The position numbers were made by a program, and so were the translations under genes. Shown here one piece after another: positions 41,267 to 50,197 of a DNA stretch of 64,000 bases; positions within the stretch are counted from its first letter, which is position 1; each line of letters opens with the position of its first letter. The notes under the pieces are model-generated. The model was given only the letters and a program-made list of their open reading frames with translations, was not told the DNA's origin and ran no database searches. This DNA comes from Chitinophaga niabensis (GTDB taxonomy: Bacteria; Bacteroidota; Bacteroidia; Chitinophagales; Chitinophagaceae): the NCBI RefSeq assembly GCF_039545795.1, contig NZ_CP154260.1:4655001-4719000 (forward strand), read 5' to 3'.

Positions 41267-42199
41267 ATGGAGGAACGGATAAAGTATTTATTCAGGCAAT
41301 ACATGGACAATAAATGCTCCCACGAGGAGTATGAAGAGTTCTTTAGTTACGTCCGCCAATCCGAGTATGATGAAGCTATCCGTAATCTGGTAAAAGCAGC
41401 TTATGCGCAGACCGGGGACGCTTCTTATATTGATGAAATGGGGAACCTTGTACTGCTGCATCCCAAACGCCGCAGGATGAGGATGATGCCTGCAATTGCT
41501 GCCGCCGTTATTGTACTGGCTGCCGCTGCCTGGTTCCTGCTGCCATCTCAGGCACCCGCATTAACGAAAAAGGTCACAGAACGTTCTGAATATAAATACC
41601 TCGTATTACCGGATAGTACCAAAGTATGGCTGAATGCAGCCAGTACACTGGAATTCCCGACAAGCTTCGGTTCCGGCAAAAGAGAAGTAACGCTTTCCGG
41701 GGAGGCGTACTTTGATGTACAGCATGCAGAGAATGCGCCATTTATTATTCATACCGGGAAAGTATCTACCACGGTACTGGGTACCGCCTTTAATATAAAG
41801 GCCTATCCGGGGCAGGAGAACATCATTGTTTCTGTGAGCCATGGTAAAGTGCGTGTGAATTATGGTGGCGATAAAACACCGGCATTACTTACACGGGGCC
41901 AGCAGGTAAAAGTGAATGAGGTAACGGAATCTGCTATCACTAAAAAAGCAACGCTGGTAGAAACAGCTCCCTGGAAAGACGGCAGCCTGGCCTACGATGG
42001 AGAAACCATGGCAGAGATTGCCGCAGACCTGGAAAGGGTGTACAACGTAGCGATCAGAATAGATAATAAAAATATCAGTGCGATCAATATTTCCACTTCA
42101 TTCAGAAGGGATATCGGCATAAAGGAAGCATTACATATATTATGCAAGCTGACGGACAGTCAACTACTGGACATAGCGGGTGTATATGTGATCCAATAA
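41267..42199 (+). CDS. FecR-family anti-sigma factor
   Basis: This is a 310-residue inner-membrane protein. A cytoplasmic helical part ('MEERIKYLFRQYMDNKCSHE') binds the sigma factor. One transmembrane helix follows ('MPAIAAAVIVLAAAAWFLLP'), then the periplasmic FecR domain ('YLVLPDSTKVWLNAASTLEF', 'REVTLSGEAYFDVQH') and the C-terminal DUF4974 region ('DLERVYNVAIRIDNKNI'). It passes the signal from the STN domain of SusC to the sigma factor. ATG 41267 was used; the upstream reading begins with TTG. A terminator follows it. Confidence 0.95.
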   Translation: MEERIKYLFRQYMDNKCSHEEYEEFFSYVRQSEYDEAIRNLVKAAYAQTGDASYIDEMGNLVLLHPKRRRMRMMPAIAAAVIVLAAAAWFLLPSQAPALTKKVTERSEYKYLVLPDSTKVWLNAASTLEFPTSFGSGKREVTLSGEAYFDVQHAENAPFIIHTGKVSTTVLGTAFNIKAYPGQENIIVSVSHGKVRVNYGGDKTPALLTRGQQVKVNEVTESAITKKATLVETAPWKDGSLAYDGETMAEIAADLERVYNVAIRIDNKNISAINISTSFRRDIGIKEALHILCKLTDSQLLDIAGVYVIQ

Positions 42200-42276
42200 A
42201 GCGTAAATCGATCTTCAACCAAAATCTAATGTTATGAATATCCATGCAGTGTTTGCACCGGATTAAAAAAACATGT

Positions 42277-42315
42277 AAGAGCCGTTCCTGTTACGAGCAG
42301 GAAACGGCTCTTTTT
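42277..42315 (+). terminator. Terminator between fecR and susC
   Basis: AAGAGCCGTTCCTG pairs with CAGGAAACGGCTCTT (one bulged base) around a 7-base loop, followed by five T. It separates the regulators from susC, which is on the same strand, implying separate transcription of the uptake genes. Confidence 0.9.
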
Positions 42316-42362
42316 GTGCATTTAAATAATCCCGTCATAGAATTATTAAACTTATCAAAGCT

Positions 42363-45300
42363 ATGAATTTGTATGTAAAAACGTACAGCAGTATTGCTGC
42401 GCTGTTTTGTGCCATGCAACAACTACCTAAGTTGTTCAAAAACAAACGGTTACTTATGAGGATATCCATTCTTGCCATTCTTCTTACCCTAAGCGGATTG
42501 CTGATGGCAGGTACCGGCTCCGGCCAGAACCTGAATAAGACGATGTCTTTAGACATAAAGAACATGAGTCTGAAACAGATCCTGCGCAAGATAGAGTCCC
42601 ACGCCAAATTCTCCTTTACGTATAAGACGGAAGACATTGCTGCCTACACCAGCATTACTTACCAGGCAAATAGCGAAACCGTTGCCCGGATCCTCGATGA
42701 CCTGTTAAAGCCAGCCAACCTCCGGTATGAAGTGGTGAATGATAACATCATCATCAAAAAAGCACCCTCACTTACTGTAACTGTGTATGATGGAGGTGTT
42801 AAAGGAAAGGTAACTGATCCAACAGGCGCAGTTGTACCCTTTGCTACCGTAACCGTTGTTGGTACTACCCATGGCACGGTAGCCAATGCACAGGGTGAAT
42901 TCACTTTGAATAACCTCAAAGCAGGCACTTACCGTTTACAGGCTTCTGCCGTGGGTTTCAGCCCGGTAATACAAAATGTGACCGTTCAAAATAATGAAGT
43001 AGTACAGCTCAACTTCCAAATGCTGGAAGGTGATACCCGTTTATCTGAAGTGGTAGTGACTGCATTGGGTATCTCGCGCAGTCAGCGTTCCCTGGGATAT
43101 TCCACCCAACAGGTGAAAGGAGAAAACCTCACACTTACCAAAGAACAGAATGTGATCGGTTCACTGGCCGGTAAAATTGCCGGGGTGCAGGTGACAGGTT
43201 CTTCCGGTGCCAGCCTTGGCGGAACACAAAAGATCAAGATCCGTGGTGTGAACTCTATTTCCGGTGGCGATCAGCCACTGATAGTTGTAGATGGAACGCC
43301 TATCTCCAACGCTAACTTTGCATCCAGCGACAGGGCAGACTATGGTAACCTGGGCCAGGATGTGAACCCTGAAGATATTGAAACAGTGAATGTGCTGAAA
43401 GGCCCCGCAGCTTCTGCATTATATGGTATACGCGGTCAGTATGGCGTGATCATGATCACCACTAAAAAAGGAAAAAGAGGCGCAAAGAAAGTAGATGTGC
43501 AACTGAACAGCGCTTACTCTATTGAGAAGGCAGCTAACTTCCTCCCCCTTCAAAACCTTTATGGTGCCGGTTCTACACAAACATGGCGTACCCTCGCCAA
43601 TGGGCAGAAATTTGTACAACTGGATTATGATGAAAGCTGGGGACCTAAAATGGATGGCACACCTGTTCGCCAGGTATTCAGCTTTTTCCCGCAGGACCCT
43701 GAATATGGAAAGGAAACACCTTTTGTTCCGCATCCCAGCAACATCGAAGATTTTTATGAAACAGGATATAGTTTAAACAATGGCATCACCGTTTCCGGTG
43801 GCAATGAGAATTCTACTTTCCGCCTGAGCTATAACAATACGAATATCGGAGGGGTGGAACCCAACACCTGGTTAAAAAGAAATAACCTGGGTGTAAATGC
43901 ATCTCTCGACCTTACCCCCAAGCTGACGGTTTCAACAAATATCAATTACGCTAACAACAGCGCGCAACGCCCATCGCAGGGTTCCGAATGGGGCGCGCGT
44001 TACATTGTACAATGGTTTCAACGTAATATGGATATGAAACGGATGAAGGATTACCGTTATGCAGATGGTACCATCAAACACTGGAACATCTCCCCTCCTG
44101 CAACCGGCAGCAGTGGCGTACTCACAGACCTCAGTGCTTTGTACTGGGACAATCCGTACTTCGATGCTTATGAGAATTTCAGCAGTGACAGTCGTGATCG
44201 TTTCTTCGGAGATGTGGGCCTCAGCTACCAGGTATTACCCGGTTTAAAACTGAGCGGATTTGTACGCGGCGATATGTACACGCAGAATATTGAAACAAGG
44301 ATTGCTTTCAATGGCAGAAGGGTACCGGCGTATTCCTCCGGTAAATATCAGAACAAGGAAATGAACTATGAGTTCCTGGCCCAATACAATAAAAACTGGG
44401 ACGACTTCTCCTTCAACGCCAACCTCGGTGGCAATGTTTACAACAGGAGATACACCTATGTAACCGGAGAAACACAGGGCGGGCTTTCCAGCCCCGGATT
44501 CTATAGCCTCTCTGCTTCCAAAGACCGGCCGCTCAGTAATTCTTATTTATTAAGAAAACAGATCAGGAGTGCTTATGGTATGGCCTCCTTCGGTTATAAG
44601 AACACTTACTTTGTGGATGTATCACTGCGGAACGACAACTCTTCTACCCTGCCACAACAGAACAACTCTTACTGGTACCCTTCCTTATCCGGTAGTTTTG
44701 TTTTCAGTGAATTGATCAAATGGAATGCACTCTCCTACGGTAAACTCAGATTGAGTTATGCACAGGCAGGTTCTGACCTGGGTGTGTACGAAACTTCCCT
44801 GAACTATGGGGTAGGTAGTAACTACACGATGCCGGATAAATCCATTGTAAATTCACTGTACATTCTGGATGACCTGGCGAATGCCAATATCAAACCATCT
44901 TTCGCACATTCTTATGAAGCAGGTATTGACCTGAAATTCCTGGACAACCGGCTGGGATTTGAGTTCACTTATTATACGCAGAAAAATAAAAACCAGATCA
45001 TTCCATTGGCTTTATCAGGCACCAGCGGTTTTGCCAGTACTACTATCAATGCCGGCCTGATCGAAAACAAAGGATTTGAAATAGCACTAACGGCTACGCC
45101 CATACAAAGCAAGAACTTTTCCTGGAACACCATTTTCAACCTGAGCAGGAACAAAAGCCAGGTGGTGGAACTGGGGCCCGGACAAAGTGTGTATCCACTC
45201 TATTCCTCTACCTATTCAGGCGTTACCGCTTATCTCAATGCATATAAAGGACAAGCGTTTGGCAGTCTTATCGGGAAAGCATATCAGCGTGATTCCGCTA

Positions 45301-45938
45301 CCGGCAAGATATTACTGGGTGCTAACAATATGCCCTTGTATACAGAAGCCAATCACAACTTCGGCAGTGCATTGCCTGATGTTACCGGTGGATTCCAGAA
45401 TATGTTCCGCCTCGGGAAATTTGATCTCGGCGTGATGATCGATTATCAATTCGGCGGACAGTTCTTCAGCCGTTCTAAAATGCTGGCGATGAAAACCGGT
45501 ATGGCAGAAGAAACAGCCGTGCTGAATGATAAAGGCAAAAATATCCGTGATCCTTTAGCAGATGGTGGTGGCATCAAAGTGAATGGTATTTCCGCAGCTA
45601 CAAAACAAGAAGTAACAGCTTATGTGGATGCACGCAGTTATTACAGAACAGTGCTGGCCACACATGTGTATGAAGAATGGTTATATGGTGCAGACTACAT
45701 CAAACTCCGCGAGATCAGGCTGGGTTATACACTGGATAAAGCGGCATTGGGCAGGTTGCCTTTCAGCAAAGTGAACATTGCACTGATTGCACGCAACCCC
45801 GCCATGATCTGGCAGAAAGCACCTAAAGGACTTGATCCTACAGAACTTTCCAGTGGCTCACAGGGTATCAGCTGGCTGGAATCCGGTCAGTCTAACACCG
45901 TACGTTCTTTCGGCGCGAACCTCACCATTAACTTTTAA
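42363..45938 (+). CDS. SusC/RagA-family TonB-linked outer-membrane receptor with STN domain
   Basis: This 1191-residue protein has an extended N-terminus with signal ('ISILAILLTLSGLLMAGTGS'), a secretin/TonB N-terminal signalling domain (STN, about 60-140; 'SLKQILRKIESHAKFSFTYK'), a carboxypeptidase-D-like domain ('KGKVTDPTGAVVPFATVTVV'), the plug ('LQSV'-type 'VIGSLAGKIAGVQVTGSSGA', 'LIVVDGTPISNANF', 'VLKGPAASALYGIRGQYGVI') and a barrel ending 'SFGANLTINF'. It imports an oligosaccharide or other ligand with the SusD partner. The STN domain ties it to the FecR protein upstream. The substrate is unknown because no enzyme genes follow. Confidence 0.97.
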   Translation: MNLYVKTYSSIAALFCAMQQLPKLFKNKRLLMRISILAILLTLSGLLMAGTGSGQNLNKTMSLDIKNMSLKQILRKIESHAKFSFTYKTEDIAAYTSITYQANSETVARILDDLLKPANLRYEVVNDNIIIKKAPSLTVTVYDGGVKGKVTDPTGAVVPFATVTVVGTTHGTVANAQGEFTLNNLKAGTYRLQASAVGFSPVIQNVTVQNNEVVQLNFQMLEGDTRLSEVVVTALGISRSQRSLGYSTQQVKGENLTLTKEQNVIGSLAGKIAGVQVTGSSGASLGGTQKIKIRGVNSISGGDQPLIVVDGTPISNANFASSDRADYGNLGQDVNPEDIETVNVLKGPAASALYGIRGQYGVIMITTKKGKRGAKKVDVQLNSAYSIEKAANFLPLQNLYGAGSTQTWRTLANGQKFVQLDYDESWGPKMDGTPVRQVFSFFPQDPEYGKETPFVPHPSNIEDFYETGYSLNNGITVSGGNENSTFRLSYNNTNIGGVEPNTWLKRNNLGVNASLDLTPKLTVSTNINYANNSAQRPSQGSEWGARYIVQWFQRNMDMKRMKDYRYADGTIKHWNISPPATGSSGVLTDLSALYWDNPYFDAYENFSSDSRDRFFGDVGLSYQVLPGLKLSGFVRGDMYTQNIETRIAFNGRRVPAYSSGKYQNKEMNYEFLAQYNKNWDDFSFNANLGGNVYNRRYTYVTGETQGGLSSPGFYSLSASKDRPLSNSYLLRKQIRSAYGMASFGYKNTYFVDVSLRNDNSSTLPQQNNSYWYPSLSGSFVFSELIKWNALSYGKLRLSYAQAGSDLGVYETSLNYGVGSNYTMPDKSIVNSLYILDDLANANIKPSFAHSYEAGIDLKFLDNRLGFEFTYYTQKNKNQIIPLALSGTSGFASTTINAGLIENKGFEIALTATPIQSKNFSWNTIFNLSRNKSQVVELGPGQSVYPLYSSTYSGVTAYLNAYKGQAFGSLIGKAYQRDSATGKILLGANNMPLYTEANHNFGSALPDVTGGFQNMFRLGKFDLGVMIDYQFGGQFFSRSKMLAMKTGMAEETAVLNDKGKNIRDPLADGGGIKVNGISAATKQEVTAYVDARSYYRTVLATHVYEEWLYGADYIKLREIRLGYTLDKAALGRLPFSKVNIALIARNPAMIWQKAPKGLDPTELSSGSQGISWLESGQSNTVRSFGANLTINF

Positions 45939-45941
45939 TCG

Positions 45942-47339
45942 ATGATCATGAAAAGACTTTATTATATCATAGGTATCAGTTTGCTTTTAGCGGCTTGTAA
46001 TAAGTTTGGTGACATGAATGTGAACCCGAACCTGCCGTCTAAAACTTCCAGCACACAGCTGATCGCCAGTGCGGAACTATTCCTGCCTGTACTGGGAGAA
46101 TCCCCACAGGCGGAATATTTTGCGCAATACTTATCTGAAACACAATATCCCAACCTTTCTTTATACAACCAGGTAAGTGCTAATTTCTACAGTATGTATT
46201 ACGGGCCATTGATGAACCTGGATTCCGTGATCCGTACTACCAGCATGGATGCCAATGAAGGGCCCATCCCCAATCAGCTGGCAGTGGCCAAGATCCTCAA
46301 AGCTTATTACTTCTGGCATATTACAGACCGTTGGGGAGATGTGCCTTACACAGAGGCTTTAAAAGGACGTGCCAATACAACACCTGTTTATGATCTCCAG
46401 GCCGTTATTTACGACAGTCTCTTTCTGTTGTTAGACCAGGCAGATAAATCCATCGTGGCGGGAGATATCATCAACGATATCATCTACCAGGGTAATATGA
46501 CGCGCTGGAAAAAACTTGGTAATACCATCCGTTTACTGATGGCCCTACGTTTATCTGCTGCGGCACCGGAAAAAGCAAAAACAGAATTCAATAAAGCATT
46601 GACGGCAGGTATCATGACCTCCAATGCAGATAATTTTGTTTTCAGTCATCTTGCAGAAGCTGCGAATGAAAGTTACTGGTATGATCAGATCACGGACCAG
46701 AACCGCAAATGGTGGGCTTTGAGTGAAAGCCTGGTAAGCAAAATGAAACCGGTGAACGATCCGCGTTTGCCTGTTTATGGTGATAAGAATTCCGCGGGGC
46801 AATATGTAGGATTAACCTACGGCGCAACAAGCGGATTGAGTACAACCGCCTATTCCTTACTGGGCTTAGAGATCAGAAAGCAGAATGCGAATGTGTACCT
46901 CGTAACCTATGCGCAGGCGCTTTTTGCAAAAGCAGAAGCTGCTAAATTGGGTTGGATCCCTGATGGCGATGTTGCTGCTGAAGCTAATTATAAAATGGCG
47001 ATTGAGCATTCTGTTCGTCAATGGAAAAATAATGATACCACAGGGTATGGTGTAATGATGGCCAGTGCCGGCATGCCGTATGTTGCTGCCAATGGTTATG
47101 AGCAGATCGGTAATCAGCGCTGGGTGCATTTGTTCATGCATGGTTTTGAAGCATGGGCTGAATGGAGGAGAACTGGTTTTCCGGCAGGGTTGATTAAACC
47201 GGATGGGAAGGATGTTCCATTAAGACAAGGGTATCCGCAGGATGAAGTGTTTAATAATAAGAAACATTATGAGGATGCAGTGAAGCGGCAGTTCCCGGGT
47301 GGAGATAATTTGTATGGCAGGTTGTGGTGGGATAAGTAA
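45942..47339 (+). CDS. SusD/RagB-family substrate-binding lipoprotein (SusD-like 2)
   Basis: This 465-residue lipoprotein has the signal MKRLYYIIGISLLLAACNKF (from ATG 45948, six bases into the reading) with a lipobox ending in Cys. Helical TPR-like sequence follows ('AKILKAYYFWHITDRWGDVP', 'TRWKKLGNTIRLLMALRLSA', 'HGFEAWAEWRRTG'), typical of the SusD-like 2 group. It caps the SusC barrel on the cell surface and captures ligand. It begins three bases after the susC stop. The operon terminator lies about 115 bp downstream. Confidence 0.94.
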   Translation: MIMKRLYYIIGISLLLAACNKFGDMNVNPNLPSKTSSTQLIASAELFLPVLGESPQAEYFAQYLSETQYPNLSLYNQVSANFYSMYYGPLMNLDSVIRTTSMDANEGPIPNQLAVAKILKAYYFWHITDRWGDVPYTEALKGRANTTPVYDLQAVIYDSLFLLLDQADKSIVAGDIINDIIYQGNMTRWKKLGNTIRLLMALRLSAAAPEKAKTEFNKALTAGIMTSNADNFVFSHLAEAANESYWYDQITDQNRKWWALSESLVSKMKPVNDPRLPVYGDKNSAGQYVGLTYGATSGLSTTAYSLLGLEIRKQNANVYLVTYAQALFAKAEAAKLGWIPDGDVAAEANYKMAIEHSVRQWKNNDTTGYGVMMASAGMPYVAANGYEQIGNQRWVHLFMHGFEAWAEWRRTGFPAGLIKPDGKDVPLRQGYPQDEVFNNKKHYEDAVKRQFPGGDNLYGRLWWDK

Positions 47340-47363
47340 GGAGCGGTTGATCCTTGAGAAAGC

Positions 47364-47461
47364 TTGTTCCGGGATAAAAAAATGGGGTTGTTCCCTTTAG
47401 ATAAATGAAGCCTTGTCTCCTTTAAATAAAAAGATATCTGTTCCCCCTCAAATAAAAAAGC
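47364..47461. repeat. Degenerate tandem repeat, about 24-25 bp x 4
   Basis: Copies begin at 47364, 47388, 47413 and 47438, each with a TTGTTCC-like start and an ATAAA-rich end. The last copy runs into the left arm of the susCD terminator. Together with the terminator and the 30-bp array after it, this fills the 410-bp gap after susD. Confidence 0.65.
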
Positions 47462-47494
47462 CCCCTGATCCAGTATCGGGGAGCTTTTATTTTT
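47456..47494 (+). terminator. Terminator of the susCD operon
   Basis: AAAAGCCCCCTGAT pairs with ATCGGGGAGCTTTT (47475-47488; one mismatch, one wobble) around CCAGT, followed by ATTTTT. It is embedded between two tandem-repeat arrays that resemble its own flanks. Confidence 0.8.
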
Positions 47495-47499
47495 GTGAG

Positions 47500-47739
47500 G
47501 ATAGATCCAGAAGATTTATTTTTTACGATGATAAATCCAGGAGCTTTTATTTTTTTGAAGATAGAGCCAGGAGATTTTACACTTGCAATGACAGATCCGA
47601 GGGCTTATATTTTTTTGAAGATAGAGCCAGGAGATTTTACACTTGCAATGACAGATCCGAGGGCTTATATTTTTTTGAAGATAGAGCCAGGAGATTTTAC
47701 ACTTGCGATGACAGATCCAAGGGAGGATTTTTTGATTAT
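47500..47739. repeat. Tandem array of eight 30-bp units with a 60-bp higher-order period
   Basis: Eight consecutive units start at 47500, 47530, 47560 and so on to 47710, each beginning GAtagAtCCag and carrying a T-rich half. From 47560 the units alternate between two types, and 47581-47640 is identical to 47641-47700. The unit resembles the terminator's right arm (ATCCAG...GAGCTTTTATTTTT). Two plus-strand frames stay open with 10-residue periods (for example RRFYTCNDRS and EGLYFFEDRA), but one lacks an ATG and the other starts only within the array, so a protein is doubtful. Confidence 0.9.
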
Positions 47740-47749
47740 CCCCTATCTC

Positions 47750-48322
47750 CTAGATCGTATCCAATGATTTCCGCTTATCCTCTTTCAGCTGTTTAAACTG
47801 GCTGGGCGTAAGTCCTGTCACCTTTTTAAACTGCCCGGATAAATGGGCCACGCTGCTGTATCCCATCTTATAGGCAATTTCACTCAGCGTTAATTCATTA
47901 TACGCCAGTAGTTCCTTTACCCGTTCAATCTTCTGCTGAATGATGAACTGCTCGATGGTAGTACCTTCCACCTCAGAGAATAGTTTACTGAGCAAGTGAT
48001 AATCCTTTTGCAGGCGTTGGGACAACAGCGTGGAGAAGTTTTCATTCAGCTCATCCAGTTCACCGTAGTGCACCGTTTCCACAATGAAATTTTTGATACC
48101 TTCCACTATCTGGTGCCTGCGATCATCCAGCAATACAAATCCTTCTTCCTGTAAAGCTTTTGCGATACCTTCTGTTTGTGCTGCACTGAGTGTACCTTTT
48201 ACCGTGGCACTACCCAGGCCCACCTCCGTCACTTCTTTTCCTTCCTGCTCCAACACCTGCCGCACTGCTTTGATACAGCGCGGACAAACCATATTTTTGA
48301 TATGCAATACAGTACTTTTCAT
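47750..48322 (-). CDS. AraC-family regulator fused to an N-terminal HMA-like metal-binding domain
   Basis: This 190-residue protein opens with a heavy-metal-associated-like domain containing CxxC in 'IKNMVCPRCIKAVRQVL' (Cys13 and Cys16). A helical linker leads to an AraC helix-turn-helix domain ('LTLSEIAYKMGYSSVAHLSG', then 'QFKKVTGLTPSQFKQL'). A direct metal-sensing regulator is the simple inference. It is the last gene of a minus-strand cluster of Cys-rich exported proteins and starts one base after the preceding stop codon. Regulators of this build are known from Bacteroidota metal loci. Confidence 0.9.
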   Translation of the reverse strand: MKSTVLHIKNMVCPRCIKAVRQVLEQEGKEVTEVGLGSATVKGTLSAAQTEGIAKALQEEGFVLLDDRRHQIVEGIKNFIVETVHYGELDELNENFSTLLSQRLQKDYHLLSKLFSEVEGTTIEQFIIQQKIERVKELLAYNELTLSEIAYKMGYSSVAHLSGQFKKVTGLTPSQFKQLKEDKRKSLDTI

Positions 48323-48323
48323 C

Positions 48324-49190
48324 CTATTTATTTCTAAGATTGAAGATATTGTGTTCTAACCTGATCAGAAAACTCCTATCCATATTACGTGCCATATCTC
48401 CGAACAGCTGTGTACGATAGGAAAGGTCCAGCCGCGTAGTGCTGTTAAAGATGAACTGGATAGCCGGGGCTACATCCACATAATAACCTGCACGGTATTG
48501 ATCTATATTGGATTTACCAAGGAATTCCACGTAAAGGTTCAGGTTCGTTTGCTCATAACTCCTGTATTTCACCGGCAATAACAGGTAACCGGCAGACAGG
48601 CTGTAATTCACCATACTGCGGGACACATTGGAAGGCAGCTCATTCTTGAGATTCTTCATGTGGCGGTTGTAACCTACGATACCTGAGATAGCGAGTTTAT
48701 GGATCAGCTGCGTGGCAATGATACCAGCCCCTGCACCTGAAGTCATTCCTTCAAGGTCCAGTTCTTCATTCTCATAATTCCTGCCACTATGATCGTGCCC
48801 GGCATTAAGGACGGGGTAGTACGGATTATCGATCAAAGAACCTTTTGCATAGGCAGCCATCCTGAAATGGGAATGCAGATCATCCTTGGAGAGGAAGCGG
48901 TATTTAGCATAAATACTTCCTCCTTCAAAACGGATATCTTCCTGCATATTATTCGAGAGGTATCCGATTCCGTGCACCATCAGGTTCTTTGAGATACCGA
49001 ACATTACTTCCGGTTCAAAACGCATACCGGTATTGCCTTCAAACTTCATGTTGAAGAACTTGTTGGTGAGGCGGATGCCCATGGAATTGGCTGGCATGTT
49101 ACTGGCTGGCTCCGTATTCACATACAGTTCCTGTGCCTGCGCAACCAGGTTGATGCTGACGAATGCCAGCAATATGATATATTTCTTCAT
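48324..49190 (-). CDS. Outer-membrane beta-barrel-like protein in metal cluster
   Basis: This is a 288-residue protein with a signal peptide (MKKYIILLAFVSINLVAQAQ). The rest alternates short beta strands with turns, ends in an aromatic-rich barrel-like segment and has a small His-rich loop ('NAGHDHSGRNYENE'). I recognise no named family, though similar proteins accompany HMA proteins in Bacteroidota. It lies between the exported HMA protein (12 bp upstream) and the HMA-AraC regulator. A role in metal export or binding is inferred from context. Confidence 0.7.
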   Translation of the reverse strand: MKKYIILLAFVSINLVAQAQELYVNTEPASNMPANSMGIRLTNKFFNMKFEGNTGMRFEPEVMFGISKNLMVHGIGYLSNNMQEDIRFEGGSIYAKYRFLSKDDLHSHFRMAAYAKGSLIDNPYYPVLNAGHDHSGRNYENEELDLEGMTSGAGAGIIATQLIHKLAISGIVGYNRHMKNLKNELPSNVSRSMVNYSLSAGYLLLPVKYRSYEQTNLNLYVEFLGKSNIDQYRAGYYVDVAPAIQFIFNSTTRLDLSYRTQLFGDMARNMDRSFLIRLEHNIFNLRNK

Positions 49191-49202
49191 GTAAGGCAGG
49201 GG

Positions 49203-49748
49203 TTAAATGGTTACGTGATACACTCGTTTACCTGCTGATCCGCTTTCAGGTTTGCAGCAGCTTTCCATGATACCGGTCTTATAGCAGCTCATTTTAGTCT
49301 GGGTGCTATATTGCTTAAATGCTTTGCCGGACACGAAATCTTTATCGATCACGGTAATGTCCTTATCTCCCTGCAGCGTCTGGGGTTTTACGTTCATGAA
49401 GTGCAGCGTTTGACCGGCAAAAGGAATGTGCGTATCGTTTTCCACTTTAATCTTATCGAAGTTGGCGGTAACGATCAGTTTGGCTACGGAGAAACCGGCG
49501 CCTTCCACTTTCCCTTTGATCTGATCGAGGTTCACATTGCTGTTGGGTTTGAAATGGAGGATGAAGGTAGTGTTGTTCAGATCGGTATCGATCTTGTCTA
49601 TGAAAGGTAATGTTTTCAGTGCTTTGAAAGTAGCGTTGGAACACATGGCGCAGGTAAGACCGGCAGCCTGTAAAGATGCTTTCTTATATTGAGCGGATGC
49701 GGTGAATTGTACACCTATCAGCGCGAAGGCTATGAGTAATGTTTTCAT
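49203..49748 (-). CDS. Exported HMA-domain metal-binding protein
   Basis: This 181-residue protein has a signal peptide (MKTLLIAFALIGVQFTASAQ) followed by an HMA domain with 'GLTCAMCSNATFKALKTLP', a CxxC site like those of copper chaperones, and an unfamiliar beta-rich extension. Near the end is a second cysteine group ('MSCYKTGIMESCCKPESG'). A periplasmic copper or similar metal chaperone is likely. It is followed after 12 bp by a barrel protein and the HMA-AraC regulator. Confidence 0.85.
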   Translation of the reverse strand: MKTLLIAFALIGVQFTASAQYKKASLQAAGLTCAMCSNATFKALKTLPFIDKIDTDLNNTTFILHFKPNSNVNLDQIKGKVEGAGFSVAKLIVTANFDKIKVENDTHIPFAGQTLHFMNVKPQTLQGDKDITVIDKDFVSGKAFKQYSTQTKMSCYKTGIMESCCKPESGSAGKRVYHVTI

Positions 49749-49804
49749 GATGGTTGTATTAAATGAAATGATTAAATAAATACCTGTTTGGACGGGTATT
49801 TATA

Positions 49805-50188
49805 TCAGATCAGGAAAATACAGTTGCTCATGTAGAGTGGTGTAGAGGGGGCGATGGGTGGACCGTGAGCACGGGGAGTTAATACAACCGTTTCAGCAAC
49901 AGGTGCCAGCCATATGGGTTGCATAACAGCGGGAACCAGGGAAACAGTAGCGGAAAGTTCCACAAAGGCTTTTGCTGCCTGGTGGGAGTTATCCAGCTTC
50001 ACGAATTTGGCTTCGTCCTTACAGCAATCCCCTTTAACATCCATGCCGCATTTCGGGCAGCTGTCGTTATGGGTATCATGCAGTTCTACGGCAGCCAGCT
50101 CACCCATGCAATAGTGCATATTTACCGTGAACCCGCTGGTTATCAGCGTGTACAGAACGGCCAAACATATGGTGAGCAGTTTTTTCAC
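49805..50188 (-). CDS. Exported Cys-rich protein (HYCMG / CPKCGMDVKGDCC motifs)
   Basis: This 127-residue protein is read from a GTG start at 50188. The N-terminus is a signal-like helix ('KKLLTICLAVLYTLITSGFT') followed by 'NMHYCMGEL' and a cysteine knot 'DSCPKCGMDVKGDCCKDE', a probable metal site. The C-terminus is hydrophobic and proline-rich. The family is seen beside HMA proteins in Bacteroidota and has no proven function. It is the first intact gene of the metal cluster, 9 bp after the frameshifted DUF1579-like gene. Confidence 0.8.
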   Translation of the reverse strand: MKKLLTICLAVLYTLITSGFTVNMHYCMGELAAVELHDTHNDSCPKCGMDVKGDCCKDEAKFVKLDNSHQAAKAFVELSATVSLVPAVMQPIWLAPVAETVVLTPRAHGPPIAPSTPLYMSNCIFLI

Positions 50189-50197
50189 CCTGTAAAG

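Noticed and set aside
47500..47739. Possible CRISPR array
   Set aside because: Units follow each other without unique spacers, and no cas genes are in the window.
47413..47796. Open frame across the 30-bp repeats, giving a decapeptide-repeat protein (RRFYTCNDRS type)
   Set aside because: It needs a TTG start inside the terminator region, has no ATG, and a second overlapping frame is open for the same reason: the repeat length is a multiple of three. Recorded as a repeat array, not a gene.
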